A stretch of 7,465 nt of DNA, from the NCBI GenBank assembly GCA_002423155.1, contig DIUV01000010.1, forward strand, positions 1 through 7,465. The letters are read 5' to 3'. The DNA is from Alphaproteobacteria bacterium UBA6149 (lineage in GTDB: Bacteria > Pseudomonadota > Alphaproteobacteria > Rickettsiales > UBA998). This document shows, piece by piece, positions 1 through 5,664 of the stretch. The position numbers were made by a program, and so were the translations under genes. How positions within the stretch are numbered: position 1 is the stretch's first letter; the number at the start of each line of letters is the position of its first letter. The notes below the pieces were generated by a model that was not told the origin of the DNA, ran no database searches, and saw only the letters and a list, made by a program, of their open reading frames with translations.

Positions 1-147
1 GGAATTCTTATTTGGAACTACTATATGCTCTGCATCTTTATTATTTCCTATCGCTTTATAGACTAGCCAGCCTATGCCGCTGGCAATAGTAATATCAACA
101 GATTTAGATTTAGTTTCTGAGAAGGTCTGTTGTAACAAAAGCTTCAT
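1..147 (-). CDS. Partial hypothetical protein, N-terminal 49 residues
   Basis: On the minus strand an ATG at 147-145 opens a frame of 49 codons that stays open to the left edge, so the 3' end is missing. The visible protein begins MKLLLQQTFSETKSKSVDIT, followed by a weakly hydrophobic stretch (IASGIGWLVYKAIG) that could be a short membrane or amphipathic segment, then a polar tail. I recognise no family. No good Shine-Dalgarno sequence precedes the ATG, but an in-frame stop lies about 45 bases upstream, so the start is reasonably bounded. If real, the gene diverges from the one starting at 217. A chance open frame of this length is possible in AT-rich DNA, so confidence is low. Confidence 0.35.
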   Translation of the reverse strand, partial: MKLLLQQTFSETKSKSVDITIASGIGWLVYKAIGNNKDAEHIVVPNKNS

Positions 148-186
148 AAAACTACCATTGAAAATAATGGATTTATCTGTTAATGG

Positions 187-201
187 TTAACCCATGGTTA
201 A
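187..201. promoter_or_regulatory. Small inverted repeat in the divergent spacer, possible operator
   Basis: TTAACC and GGTTAA form 6-base arms around CAT, just upstream of the 217 start. A further GGTTAA at 185-190 overlaps the left arm, so the motif is both repeated and inverted. It lies in the spacer between the possible leftward gene (start at 147) and the rightward gene at 217, where a shared operator would be expected. No convincing promoter is visible here. The symmetry is short and could be chance. Confidence 0.2.
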
Positions 202-216
202 GTTAGTTTAATTTTT

Positions 217-759
217 ATGAGGGTTGGAAAATGGTTGGTAAGTATTGAGTTTGATGTAGTGTCTTCTCGTGCTGATGAAAAAAGCATAGATGGGGATATA
301 AATGAAGCTGCTACTCTAGCAAGAAAACAGGCAGGTGAATTAGTAGATATAGTTGAGAAATTCAATAAACTTATTGAATCACCGAATGCTGATAAATTAA
401 AGTTAGATGTGGGTGAGGTTGTTTTAGATGAAAGAGACAAAGAACGTAATTTGGCTCTCGAAAAAAACTATCTTACAAACGAGAGTAAGGAAGACCTTTA
501 TCAAAAATTGTTGCAGGATTACACTGGGCAGGATGAAAAGAAAATTTCTAATGATTCTGACGCAAGGACTAGATTTAGTGTCACACGTGATAGTGTTCAT
601 AATTACATTGCTGCTTTTAAAGAAGCAGTTCAGGACACGGAGAAGTTTAAATCGCAATTTGGTGATCGTGATTTAACAGAAATAGAATTAAAAAGTTTAA
701 ATGATGTAGCTGTTAATTCTCTAAAAGATAGATTAGTGCAGCATAACTTTAGAAGATAG
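217..759 (+). CDS. Hypothetical charged helical protein, 180 aa
   Basis: I do not recognise this protein. It is hydrophilic and rich in Lys, Glu and Asp, with no signal peptide, membrane segment, cysteine pattern or catalytic motif that I can see. Residues 28-58 (NEAATLARKQAGELVDIVEK onward) and roughly 135-175 look strongly helical, so a small soluble helical or coiled protein is likely. The ATG at 217 has no clear ribosome binding site. An in-frame TTG at 235 has GAGG about 12 bases upstream and is a weaker alternative start. The stop is TAG at 757-759, and a strong terminator follows at 801. Codon use is very AT-rich, like the pentapeptide-repeat gene downstream and unlike the genes beyond 4500. 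Function unknown. Confidence 0.6.
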   Translation: MRVGKWLVSIEFDVVSSRADEKSIDGDINEAATLARKQAGELVDIVEKFNKLIESPNADKLKLDVGEVVLDERDKERNLALEKNYLTNESKEDLYQKLLQDYTGQDEKKISNDSDARTRFSVTRDSVHNYIAAFKEAVQDTEKFKSQFGDRDLTEIELKSLNDVAVNSLKDRLVQHNFRR

Positions 760-800
760 AAAGGTTTAAAAAACATTTTTAAAACTATAGGGATTTTGCT

Positions 801-855
801 CTAAACAACAGTGCCGTTATTTATAAAAGGCACTGTTGTTTAGGGTTTTATTTTT
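801..855 (+). terminator. Strong intrinsic terminator after the 217-759 gene
   Basis: A perfect 15-bp stem (CTAAACAACAGTGCC at 801-815 with GGCACTGTTGTTTAG at 829-843) encloses a 13-base AT-rich loop and is followed by a T-rich run (TTTTATTTTT, 846-855). The T-tract lies on the right, so it terminates + strand transcription. It separates the 217-759 gene from the next gene, which implies separate transcription units. Confidence 0.85.
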
Positions 856-908
856 ATTTGATAATATTGTGATTGTTAAAAACAAATTAATTGTTGTTGG
901 TTGGAACT

Positions 909-2513
909 ATGGCATATCCAGAACATCTTAGAATATTAAAAGAAGAAGGGAAAGAGTCTATAAGTGCCGAAAACATACGGCTACAGAACAATATATGTAT
1001 GGGCTTTAGGATAGATCTTAAGCACGTTGAACAAGCAATAAAGTCATTTCATCCTGAATTTTATTATGATGTTTTTAATAAAGGAAATCTAATAAATCTT
1101 TCCAAATGTAATCTTTCTGGAATTGATTTATCAGGTGCCAATTGTTCCAACGTAAATTTTTTCTCGTCGGATCTTACGGATGTTAATTTTTCTGGAACCA
1201 ACTGTTCAGGAGCAAATTTTTATAAAGCAATTTTAAATGACGTAACTGGAATTATAGTTAGTAAAAACACTGCTTTTGGTGAAAATAATGCAAAATTACA
1301 ACAAATTATTTTGTTAAAATTAGCATTGCAGGAGAGAAGAGCTACGCATGCAAAATGGGAGGGCGACTCTAAAAATGGACATGCAGTTCCCGGAATTATG
1401 AAGGACGGGGAATTTATTTCATTAAAAACAAAAAATGCTCTTAATAGAGCGTCTGAAAAAGGAGAAAAAAGTTTAGCTATTATTGATAGAGGAATGTTAA
1501 CACAAATTCCGAATGCCTTATATCCTATTGAGTCACAAGATCTGGTAGAGCGCTCTCTTAATAATAAGTTATCTATTCCACAATGTGAAGGTTCGGCTAT
1601 AGAAATGCATCCAGCTTTATTTAAAGATGCTACTAAAAAAGCTTTGGTCGATGCCTTGATGCGTCTTTTTCCTGAAAGAGCGGTAAGAATAGGTAGATTT
1701 AATCATGGTTGTATTGAGATTGCTGGATTAAAGCATAATCAGTGGGAAGATTTAGGATTTAAATATGTTTCTGATAAAACAGACGAGACTTTAGGGGGTT
1801 TTGAAATATTTGACGGCAATAGTGTATTCGAAAAATACAATTATGGTCGATCTCCTCATATTAAGCTGAAAAATCTGTTAGATGTGTTTCAGAGAGAAAA
1901 TGTCCATATTAAAGAAGAAATAATATCCAATATTGGTATATTATATAATAAAAGATTAGAAGAAACCCATGATCACTTAGAAGATCTAATTGAAGAGCAT
2001 TTAGAGCAATTACAACGATTGCAGAAATATATAGAATGTATATCTCACGAAAATGGAGTTTCGTTAACTGATCAGGAAAGTTGGAGTACTGTAATTTCTA
2101 TTTTTGCGAGAGAATTTAATTATCTTAATGACAAAGAAAAAGAATCAAAAACTGGTATGAACGAGATGAAGCATGATTTTGTCCCGCCAGGTGAAATAGT
2201 GTATTTAGGTCAGAAATTTCATATAAAAGATAAATTAAAATTAGTTGTGAAACAAAAGATATCAGAATGCTGGTCTGATCCAGCGTTCAAAAGTTTTGTT
2301 GAAAAGCTTATCAATAAACAGTTTTTATTTAATTCAGGTATGGCAACACCATTAATGCATAGTATGGTTCAATCAGCTATAAATACAAGAAGTCCAGATT
2401 TTGTAAAACAAGTTGAAGAACTTATCAGCAAGCATGAATTAGAAAATAATTTGTTAATTCATGAAGGAGTGGTAAGTGTTGATGAGCCAAGGACAAATAT
2501 AACAGTACGTTAA
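909..2513 (+). CDS. Pentapeptide-repeat protein with large unrecognised C-terminal region
   Basis: This is a soluble protein of 534 residues if it starts at ATG 909 (MAYPEHLRIL...). An in-frame TTG at 891 would add six residues but looks less likely. The ribosome binding site is weak for both, with only GGA three bases before the ATG. Residues about 61-110 hold roughly ten consecutive pentapeptides (NLSKC, NLSGI, DLSGA, NCSNV, NFFSS, DLTDV, NFSGT, NCSGA, NFYKA, ILNDV), which in this family build a right-handed quadrilateral beta helix. Residues 110-330 match nothing I know. Residues about 335-378 are helical and probably coiled (KEEII...LEETHDHLEDLIEEHLEQLQ). The last 100 residues are unrecognised. 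There is no signal peptide or membrane segment. The family is often involved in protein-protein contacts, and such proteins occur among secreted effectors, but the function here is unknown. Confidence 0.85.
   Translation: MAYPEHLRILKEEGKESISAENIRLQNNICMGFRIDLKHVEQAIKSFHPEFYYDVFNKGNLINLSKCNLSGIDLSGANCSNVNFFSSDLTDVNFSGTNCSGANFYKAILNDVTGIIVSKNTAFGENNAKLQQIILLKLALQERRATHAKWEGDSKNGHAVPGIMKDGEFISLKTKNALNRASEKGEKSLAIIDRGMLTQIPNALYPIESQDLVERSLNNKLSIPQCEGSAIEMHPALFKDATKKALVDALMRLFPERAVRIGRFNHGCIEIAGLKHNQWEDLGFKYVSDKTDETLGGFEIFDGNSVFEKYNYGRSPHIKLKNLLDVFQRENVHIKEEIISNIGILYNKRLEETHDHLEDLIEEHLEQLQRLQKYIECISHENGVSLTDQESWSTVISIFAREFNYLNDKEKESKTGMNEMKHDFVPPGEIVYLGQKFHIKDKLKLVVKQKISECWSDPAFKSFVEKLINKQFLFNSGMATPLMHSMVQSAINTRSPDFVKQVEELISKHELENNLLIHEGVVSVDEPRTNITVR
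1089..1238 (+). repeat. Pentapeptide repeat block (about 10 x 15 bases)
   Basis: These codons encode ten tandem five-residue units with the family pattern (centre L, F or C; A/S/G-rich flanks; N or D leading). The middle residues are Leu, Phe and Cys (NL, DL, NC, NF), which would stack inside the beta helix. At about 50 residues the block forms only two to three coils, so it is a short domain and not the whole protein. Confidence 0.8.
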
Positions 2514-2598
2514 TGAATGGTAATGTTGGGGTAATTTCATAAATTATAAATGCGTATCATAAGTTTTCGCAAAGCAAATGTACGGGAGATAAAATTTT

Positions 2599-2931
2599 AT
2601 GAAAAAAACACCAAAAACAATTGATTCATTCACGGCTAGCAATGGGTTCGTCATTGAATATGCTCCTGATATAGTGGTTGAAGATTCCGATTTGCAGGAT
2701 TCTAAATTTACTTCCGTCAAGGAATTATTGCCCGCAGAGTTTTTTGTGGCAGCAAAAGAGTTAAAGCAAGCTAAACGAATTGGCAGACCGCCCTTGCAAA
2801 ATCCTAAGCAACGTGTTTCTTTGCGTTTGGATGCAAATATTGTTGCTGCCTTGCGTGCACGGGGCAAAGGGTGGCAGACGATAGCTAATGCAGCATTGCG
2901 TGAATGGGTGGCAACTAATCCAGCATATTAA
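2599..2931 (+). CDS. brnA: BrnA-family antitoxin, apparently without BrnT
   Basis: The C-terminal part (about residues 71-105: QRVSLRLDANIVAALRARGK, then GWQTIANAALREWV) is the ribbon-helix-helix DNA-binding domain typical of BrnA antitoxins, with the family's RLDAxxVxxLRxxGKGWQT pattern. The N-terminal half should wrap and neutralise a BrnT ribonuclease toxin. A basic segment around residue 60 (KRIGRPPL) contains a GRP core like that of AT-hooks. GGAG at 2585-2588 lies 10 bases before ATG 2599 and supports this start. A brnT gene normally sits directly upstream of brnA, but the 85 bases before this gene are too short for one. The neighbours are the unrelated pentapeptide-repeat protein and a ParD/ParE pair. 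It may be an orphan antitoxin, a transcription regulator or a remnant. The family call is firm; the partner is unknown. Confidence 0.85.
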   Translation: MKKTPKTIDSFTASNGFVIEYAPDIVVEDSDLQDSKFTSVKELLPAEFFVAAKELKQAKRIGRPPLQNPKQRVSLRLDANIVAALRARGKGWQTIANAALREWVATNPAY

Positions 2932-2936
2932 TTTGT

Positions 2937-2955
2937 CGAATATTGATATTATTCG
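2937..2955. promoter_or_regulatory. Candidate ParD operator overlapping the parDE -35 box
   Basis: An inverted repeat with 6-base arms (CGAATA and TATTCG) surrounds TTGATAT, and its centre contains the smaller palindrome AATAT-TG-ATATT. It covers the proposed -35 hexamer at 2943-2948. ParD antitoxins and ParD/ParE complexes repress their own operon by binding palindromes at the promoter, so this is a natural operator candidate. The assignment is inferred from position and symmetry. Confidence 0.45.
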
Positions 2956-2971
2956 CCATGTATGATATAGT
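2943..2971 (+). promoter_or_regulatory. parDE promoter
   Basis: The -35 box TTGATA (2943-2948) lies exactly 17 bases before the -10 box TATAGT (2966-2971), which is preceded by TGA as an extended -10. Transcription would start near 2978, about 27 bases before parD. This is one of the two best promoters in the window and indicates that parDE is transcribed independently of the brnA-like gene. Confidence 0.65.
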
Positions 2972-3004
2972 GGTACAAAATGAGTCTAATAGAAGGATTC
3001 CACC

Positions 3005-3235
3005 ATGAGCAGCAGCCTTAATGTTTCCCTGACTGATGAATTGCGACGCTTTGTTGATACACGCGCTAGTGACAATGATGTATATTCTACGCCGAGCGAA
3101 TATGTCCGCGACCTGATCCGCCGCGATATGGAAGGCTTGGCGGTTCTAACCAAAATACGGCGCGGGTTGGACGATATCAAAAACAACCGATTTGCAAAGG
3201 AAAGCGTTCTGGACATCATCGAGGAATATAAATAG
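3005..3235 (+). CDS. parD: ParD-type antitoxin (ribbon-helix-helix)
   Basis: This 76-residue protein has the usual ParD/CopG arrangement. A short strand (LNVSLTDEL, residues 5-13) pairs in the dimer to contact DNA, a first helix follows (about 11-22), and the second helix includes the characteristic YSTPSEYVRDLIRRDME (27-43). The acidic-basic C-terminal tail (about 44-76) should bind and block the ParE toxin. The start is well supported: GAAGGA at 2992-2997 lies 7 bases before ATG 3005. Its TAG stop shares one base with the GTG start of parE, giving tight translational coupling that keeps antitoxin and toxin in proportion. It is expected to autoregulate through the site at 2937-2955. Confidence 0.92.
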   Translation: MSSSLNVSLTDELRRFVDTRASDNDVYSTPSEYVRDLIRRDMEGLAVLTKIRRGLDDIKNNRFAKESVLDIIEEYK

Positions 3236-3630
3236 TGACTCGCCACCAATATTTTCTGACCCCCGGAGCAGTGGATGACATCCGCGAGGTCGGTGATTGG
3301 TCTTTGGAGCGCTGGGGTAAAGAAAGAACATTGCAATATTTGACTGAACTGCACGAACGATTGGAATATGTTGCAGTAAATTTCAAAACCTTAGAGAACA
3401 ACAAGACCAGCGAGGATTTGAGCGGCGGAACTGGCTTGCTTCTTTACCCAGTCAATAAACATTATGTTGCCTATGTTCCCATTGGCGAAAAATCAATCGC
3501 TGTAGCCGCTGTCATTCGTCAGGGGCGCGACATTCCTTCACTATTACAGAAAGACGGCTTTACGATTCGTCGTGAATTGCAGGAAATCAGCGACAGAATA
3601 GCGCAGGGATTGATTAATTCGCCGATCTAA
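3235..3630 (+). CDS. parE: ParE/RelE-family toxin with C-terminal extension
   Basis: The protein (131 residues) starts at GTG 3235 and overlaps the parD stop by one base. Residues 1-105 follow the ParE pattern: an N-terminal strand (YFLTPGAVDDI), a helix with SLERWG (23-28), a second helix (LQYLTELHERLEYVA), a central GTGLLLYPVNKHYVAYVP strand pair, and the closing AVIRQGRDIPSLLQ, which replaces the usual xLHxRMD motif. ParE toxins typically poison DNA gyrase, while RelE relatives cut mRNA; which applies cannot be read from the sequence. The family is usually near 100 residues, so the last 25 or so (DGFTIRRELQEISDRIAQGL and following) are an added, probably helical tail. The frame is intact, so the toxin may be active. 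No terminator follows closely. Confidence 0.9.
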   Translation: MTRHQYFLTPGAVDDIREVGDWSLERWGKERTLQYLTELHERLEYVAVNFKTLENNKTSEDLSGGTGLLLYPVNKHYVAYVPIGEKSIAVAAVIRQGRDIPSLLQKDGFTIRRELQEISDRIAQGLINSPI

Positions 3631-3774
3631 ATGTGGGCTTTCTTAATGAAAAGTAAATTTTATGGTTGAAAAGAATTAAATCATCTGCTAAATCAGCCAA
3701 GCTTTCTTACAATATTAGGCAGAGCCTTTGTTTAGAAAGTTACACCAGCAATTTTGTTGTTGGTATCTTTTATA

Positions 3775-3788
3775 TACCTAGATAGGTA
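3775..3788 (+). promoter_or_regulatory. Inverted repeat covering the ribosome binding site of the lipoprotein gene
   Basis: TACCTA and TAGGTA (3775-3780 and 3783-3788) face each other across GA and include AGG at 3784-3786, the only Shine-Dalgarno-like bases before ATG 3795 (8 bases between AGG and ATG). In RNA the stem could close as 5 bp with a 4-base loop and hide the ribosome binding site. In DNA it could be a small operator. The stem is short, so any effect would be modest. Confidence 0.3.
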
Positions 3789-3794
3789 AAAATC

Positions 3795-4370
3795 ATGAAA
3801 AAATTAGTTTTGATTTTGGTTGTTTCTTTGGCAGTCTTTGGTTTGTGGGCTTGTTCGGATGATGAGCAGGTTGCACAAAATGTTCCGCAACCTCCGCAAC
3901 AAATTGTGGTGCAAGCTCCACAGCCTGCATCGCCCCAAATTGTGGTAGTGCCAACGCCGAATACTTTCGGTGGTGGTGCTAGCTTTAACGGGAGTAATAA
4001 TTACTGGCAAAGCCAACAGCAATTGCAAGAACGGCAAGCACAACGCGATCATGAATTGGCGATGGAAAAGTTGCGATTGCAACAACAGCAACAAGTTGTT
4101 CAGCCTGCTTTCGCACCTGTAACCGCACCAGTTGTTGCCGCTGCTCCAGCTGCAAAACCATCTGCGATGGATATGAGCAAGTTGTCTGCAAAACCTGCTG
4201 CGGTTGTTCCAGCTCCAGCGCCTGCGGCAAAGCCAGTTATGGACATGTCTAGGCTGTCTGCTAAACCTCCTCTCGTTGCCCCAGCTGCAAAGCCATCGGC
4301 AATGAACATGAGCAAGTTGAGCGCAAAACCTGCTGCAAAACCAGCAGTATCAACAACTAAAAAGAAATAA
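3795..4370 (+). CDS. Repetitive Pro/Ala/Gln-rich lipoprotein
   Basis: The N-terminus is a lipoprotein signal: MKK, a hydrophobic core (LVLILVVSLAVFG) and the lipobox LWAC, so Cys20 should be lipidated. Serine follows the cysteine, with no Asp at +2 to retain it in the inner membrane, so outer-membrane placement is likely. Residues 31-57 are Pro/Gln/Val-rich, 58-70 are Gly/Asn-rich, 71-100 form a Gln-rich helix (WQSQQQLQERQAQRDHELAM onward), and 103-185 are Ala/Pro/Lys-rich with three copies of a MDMSKLSAKP unit. The protein ends in TTKKK. No enzymatic motif is present. The composition suggests an extended spacer or wall-interacting protein, which is inference. A terminator follows directly, so the gene is probably monocistronic. 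The family is unrecognised; the lipoprotein call is solid. Confidence 0.85.
   Translation: MKKLVLILVVSLAVFGLWACSDDEQVAQNVPQPPQQIVVQAPQPASPQIVVVPTPNTFGGGASFNGSNNYWQSQQQLQERQAQRDHELAMEKLRLQQQQQVVQPAFAPVTAPVVAAAPAAKPSAMDMSKLSAKPAAVVPAPAPAAKPVMDMSRLSAKPPLVAPAAKPSAMNMSKLSAKPAAKPAVSTTKKK
4149..4331 (+). repeat. Three in-frame repeats encoding AAKP(SA)MDMSKLSAKP
   Basis: The lipoprotein carries three near-identical units at residues 119-134, 144-158 and 164-179: AAKPSAMDMSKLSAKP, AAKPVMDMSRLSAKP and AAKPSAMNMSKLSAKP. Spacers of 9 and 5 residues are Ala/Pro/Val/Leu. The DNA copies differ mainly at synonymous or conservative positions, which suggests duplication followed by selection on the peptide. 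Confidence 0.8.
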
Positions 4371-4379
4371 GCCTTAAAT

Positions 4380-4420
4380 AAGCCGTCTTGGTCTCGTACC
4401 AAGGCGGCTTGTTTGTTTTT
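4380..4420 (+). terminator. Intrinsic terminator after the lipoprotein gene
   Basis: A 12-bp stem (AAGCCGTCTTGG at 4380-4391 with CCAAGGCGGCTT at 4399-4410, one T-G wobble) with a 7-base loop is followed by GTTTGTTTTT. It begins 10 bases after the lipoprotein stop and ends + strand transcription. Confidence 0.85.
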
Positions 4421-4445
4421 GGGGGATTAATTTATCAATAAATAC

Positions 4446-4474
4446 TTGAAATCTCCGCCAAAAAAATATACAAA
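4446..4474 (+). promoter_or_regulatory. Possible promoter of the amidotransferase gene
   Basis: TTGAAA (4446-4451) lies 15 bases before TATACA (4467-4472) or 17 before TACAAA (4469-4474). Since a terminator ends at 4420, a promoter is needed between there and the start at 4511. A second -10-like TACAAT at 4491-4496 lacks a matching -35. The DNA here is so AT-rich that such matches are easily found by chance. Confidence 0.35.
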
Positions 4475-4510
4475 GCTTAATAAAAATTAATACAATAAAA
4501 AATCATCCGC

Positions 4511-5533
4511 ATGCATAATCCTCCCAAAGTAGCTTTTATTGGTAAAAAACAAGGTTTTTCCTTTATGGAATTAACTGCGACTATTTTTGAAGTAAATGGG
4601 ATGGAGGTTGCCGAAATTCCGTTTTTTATTCAAAATGATGAAAATATAACTGGTTTGGATGATAAAACTTGGAGCAAAACTTCTTTTGCAGATTTGTCGC
4701 CCACTGCGCAAGATTGGGTTTTGCAGGAGAGGGATAAATTAATTCAAGCGGCCGAAGAGTTGTTGGCGGATAATAATGATGTGTTTTTTGTGCCCGGTTC
4801 TTGGTATAATGTGCCGGTGAGTGCTGCGGATGTGGTTCCTGCGGCGGAGATGGCGCGTTCTACGATTGAGAAAATAGCGATTGATAAATCCTGCGTGGAA
4901 AAAAAGCCGATAATTGGCATTTGCAATGGGGCGTTACGCCTTTTAGCCCATGATAATGTGCCGTTAAGTACGCTGCCGGAAGAGCGACGCGGTTTGGGGG
5001 TGGTGCCTAAGAATAAGGTGAAAAGCTGGATTGATAGTGGGCGCATGCGGGGGCATTTTGCTAGTGGTAATGATGATAATGTTTTTATCGACTCTTGGGG
5101 GGAAGACTCGAATGTGTGCGTGCATTCGTTAAATGTAGCCGCGAACTCGGTTTATGGAAAAATTGTTGCTTTAGCAAAAGGCGGTGAAATTGCCGATGGG
5201 CATGCGAGTGAGGTTTATAGTGCTCACAAACAATATTGCCCTGCGCATCACCTGCCAAGACATATAAAAAGTTCTGCCACTTCTGACGATGGCATAGAAG
5301 AAGTTTTTGAATGGCAAAATCATCCTTTAAGGTTAGGGTTTTTATATCATCCTGAAACGGGTATTGATCGAGGGGTTTTTAATAAATTAAGTCGTGAATT
5401 GGCGGATTATTGCGCAAGCCGTAAGGCGGGGGATATTGCTATGGAGGTTAGCTTTCATGATTATTTGGATGCTAAGCTGGGGGTGGAGAGGGAGCCATAT
5501 TTGCGTAGGGCGGCTGGTTCGTTTTCTCGGTAG
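4511..5533 (+). CDS. PuuD-like class I glutamine amidotransferase / gamma-glutamyl hydrolase family protein
   Basis: This 340-residue protein has the fold landmarks of class I glutamine amidotransferases of the peptidase C26 (PuuD) type. FFVPGSWYNVPVS (92-104) matches the PGSxxNVxP turn, GICNG (136-140) is the nucleophile elbow with Cys138, and NHPLRLGFLYHPE (270-282) holds the other catalytic residues, His280 and Glu282. CVHSLNVAA (203-211) stands where PuuD has VNSLHxQ, so the Asn and His are swapped. In PuuD the enzyme hydrolyses gamma-glutamyl-GABA in putrescine breakdown; the substrate here is unknown. At 340 residues it is longer than PuuD (about 250), with an extra segment before the PGS turn (41-85) and a tail after 300. 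The start at 4511 lacks a clear ribosome binding site but fits the KVAFI first strand. No polyamine genes are nearby. Confidence 0.8.
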   Translation: MHNPPKVAFIGKKQGFSFMELTATIFEVNGMEVAEIPFFIQNDENITGLDDKTWSKTSFADLSPTAQDWVLQERDKLIQAAEELLADNNDVFFVPGSWYNVPVSAADVVPAAEMARSTIEKIAIDKSCVEKKPIIGICNGALRLLAHDNVPLSTLPEERRGLGVVPKNKVKSWIDSGRMRGHFASGNDDNVFIDSWGEDSNVCVHSLNVAANSVYGKIVALAKGGEIADGHASEVYSAHKQYCPAHHLPRHIKSSATSDDGIEEVFEWQNHPLRLGFLYHPETGIDRGVFNKLSRELADYCASRKAGDIAMEVSFHDYLDAKLGVEREPYLRRAAGSFSR

Positions 5534-5577
5534 TAATTTTAATCAGTTGCGCAAGTAAATCACAAATAATATTTTTA

Positions 5578-5605
5578 TTGCATGTTTTTTTGTTCTATCT
5601 ATAAT
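5578..5605 (+). promoter_or_regulatory. Near-consensus promoter
   Basis: TTGCAT (5578-5583) is 16 bases upstream of a perfect TATAAT (5600-5605). Transcription would begin near 5612, only about 24 bases before a strong terminator hairpin. It is therefore the likely source of either a very short RNA or an attenuated leader of the NYN gene at 5686. Confidence 0.6.
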
Positions 5606-5611
5606 GATGTT

Positions 5612-5664
5612 GTACACACGCTACTTATGTGGTGTGCCGCACTCTACGGGGTGCGGCTTTTTTT
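5612..5664 (+). ncRNA. Candidate two-hairpin short RNA or attenuator leader
   Basis: From the predicted transcription start to the end of the T-run is about 53 bases. The RNA would fold into a first imperfect hairpin (ACACAC 5614-5619 with GTGGTGT 5629-5635, one bulged G, 9-base loop), immediately followed by the terminator stem at 5636-5657. The two stems are adjacent and do not exclude each other, so no antiterminator is evident. It could be a stand-alone small RNA or a leader whose read-through feeds the NYN operon. I recognise no known RNA family. Confidence 0.3.
5636..5664 (+). terminator. Intrinsic terminator with UACG tetraloop
   Basis: GCCGCACTC (5636-5644) pairs with GGGTGCGGC (5649-5657), including one T-G wobble, and is closed by a C-G pair around TACG. 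In RNA this is the exceptionally stable cUACGg member of the UNCG tetraloops. Seven T follow (5658-5664). It ends 21 bases before the NYN gene start. It could end transcription from the amidotransferase gene, from the promoter at 5578, or both. Confidence 0.88.

Noticed and set aside
424..676. Alternative frames within the 217-759 gene on both strands
   Set aside because: Both are shorter, with compositions typical of off-frame AT-rich translation. The 217 frame spans them fully and ends before a terminator.
2514..2598. A possible brnT gene or remnant before brnA
   Set aside because: The spacer is only 85 bases and holds no frame or motif of the BrnT family.
2544..2867. Minus-strand frame opposite the brnA-like gene
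   Set aside because: The + strand product has a recognisable ribbon-helix-helix BrnA domain and a ribosome binding site; the opposite frame resembles nothing.
2599..3630. A single three-gene toxin-antitoxin operon (brnA-parD-parE)
   Set aside because: parDE has its own strong promoter and operator-like site in the 73-base spacer after brnA, so one co-transcribed operon is not supported, although read-through cannot be excluded.
3804..4402. Long minus-strand open frames opposite the lipoprotein gene (Ala/Gly-rich and Leu/His-rich products)
   Set aside because: They are mirror products of the repetitive Pro/Ala/Gln codons. The + strand frame has a proper lipoprotein signal, a ribosome binding site and a terminator.
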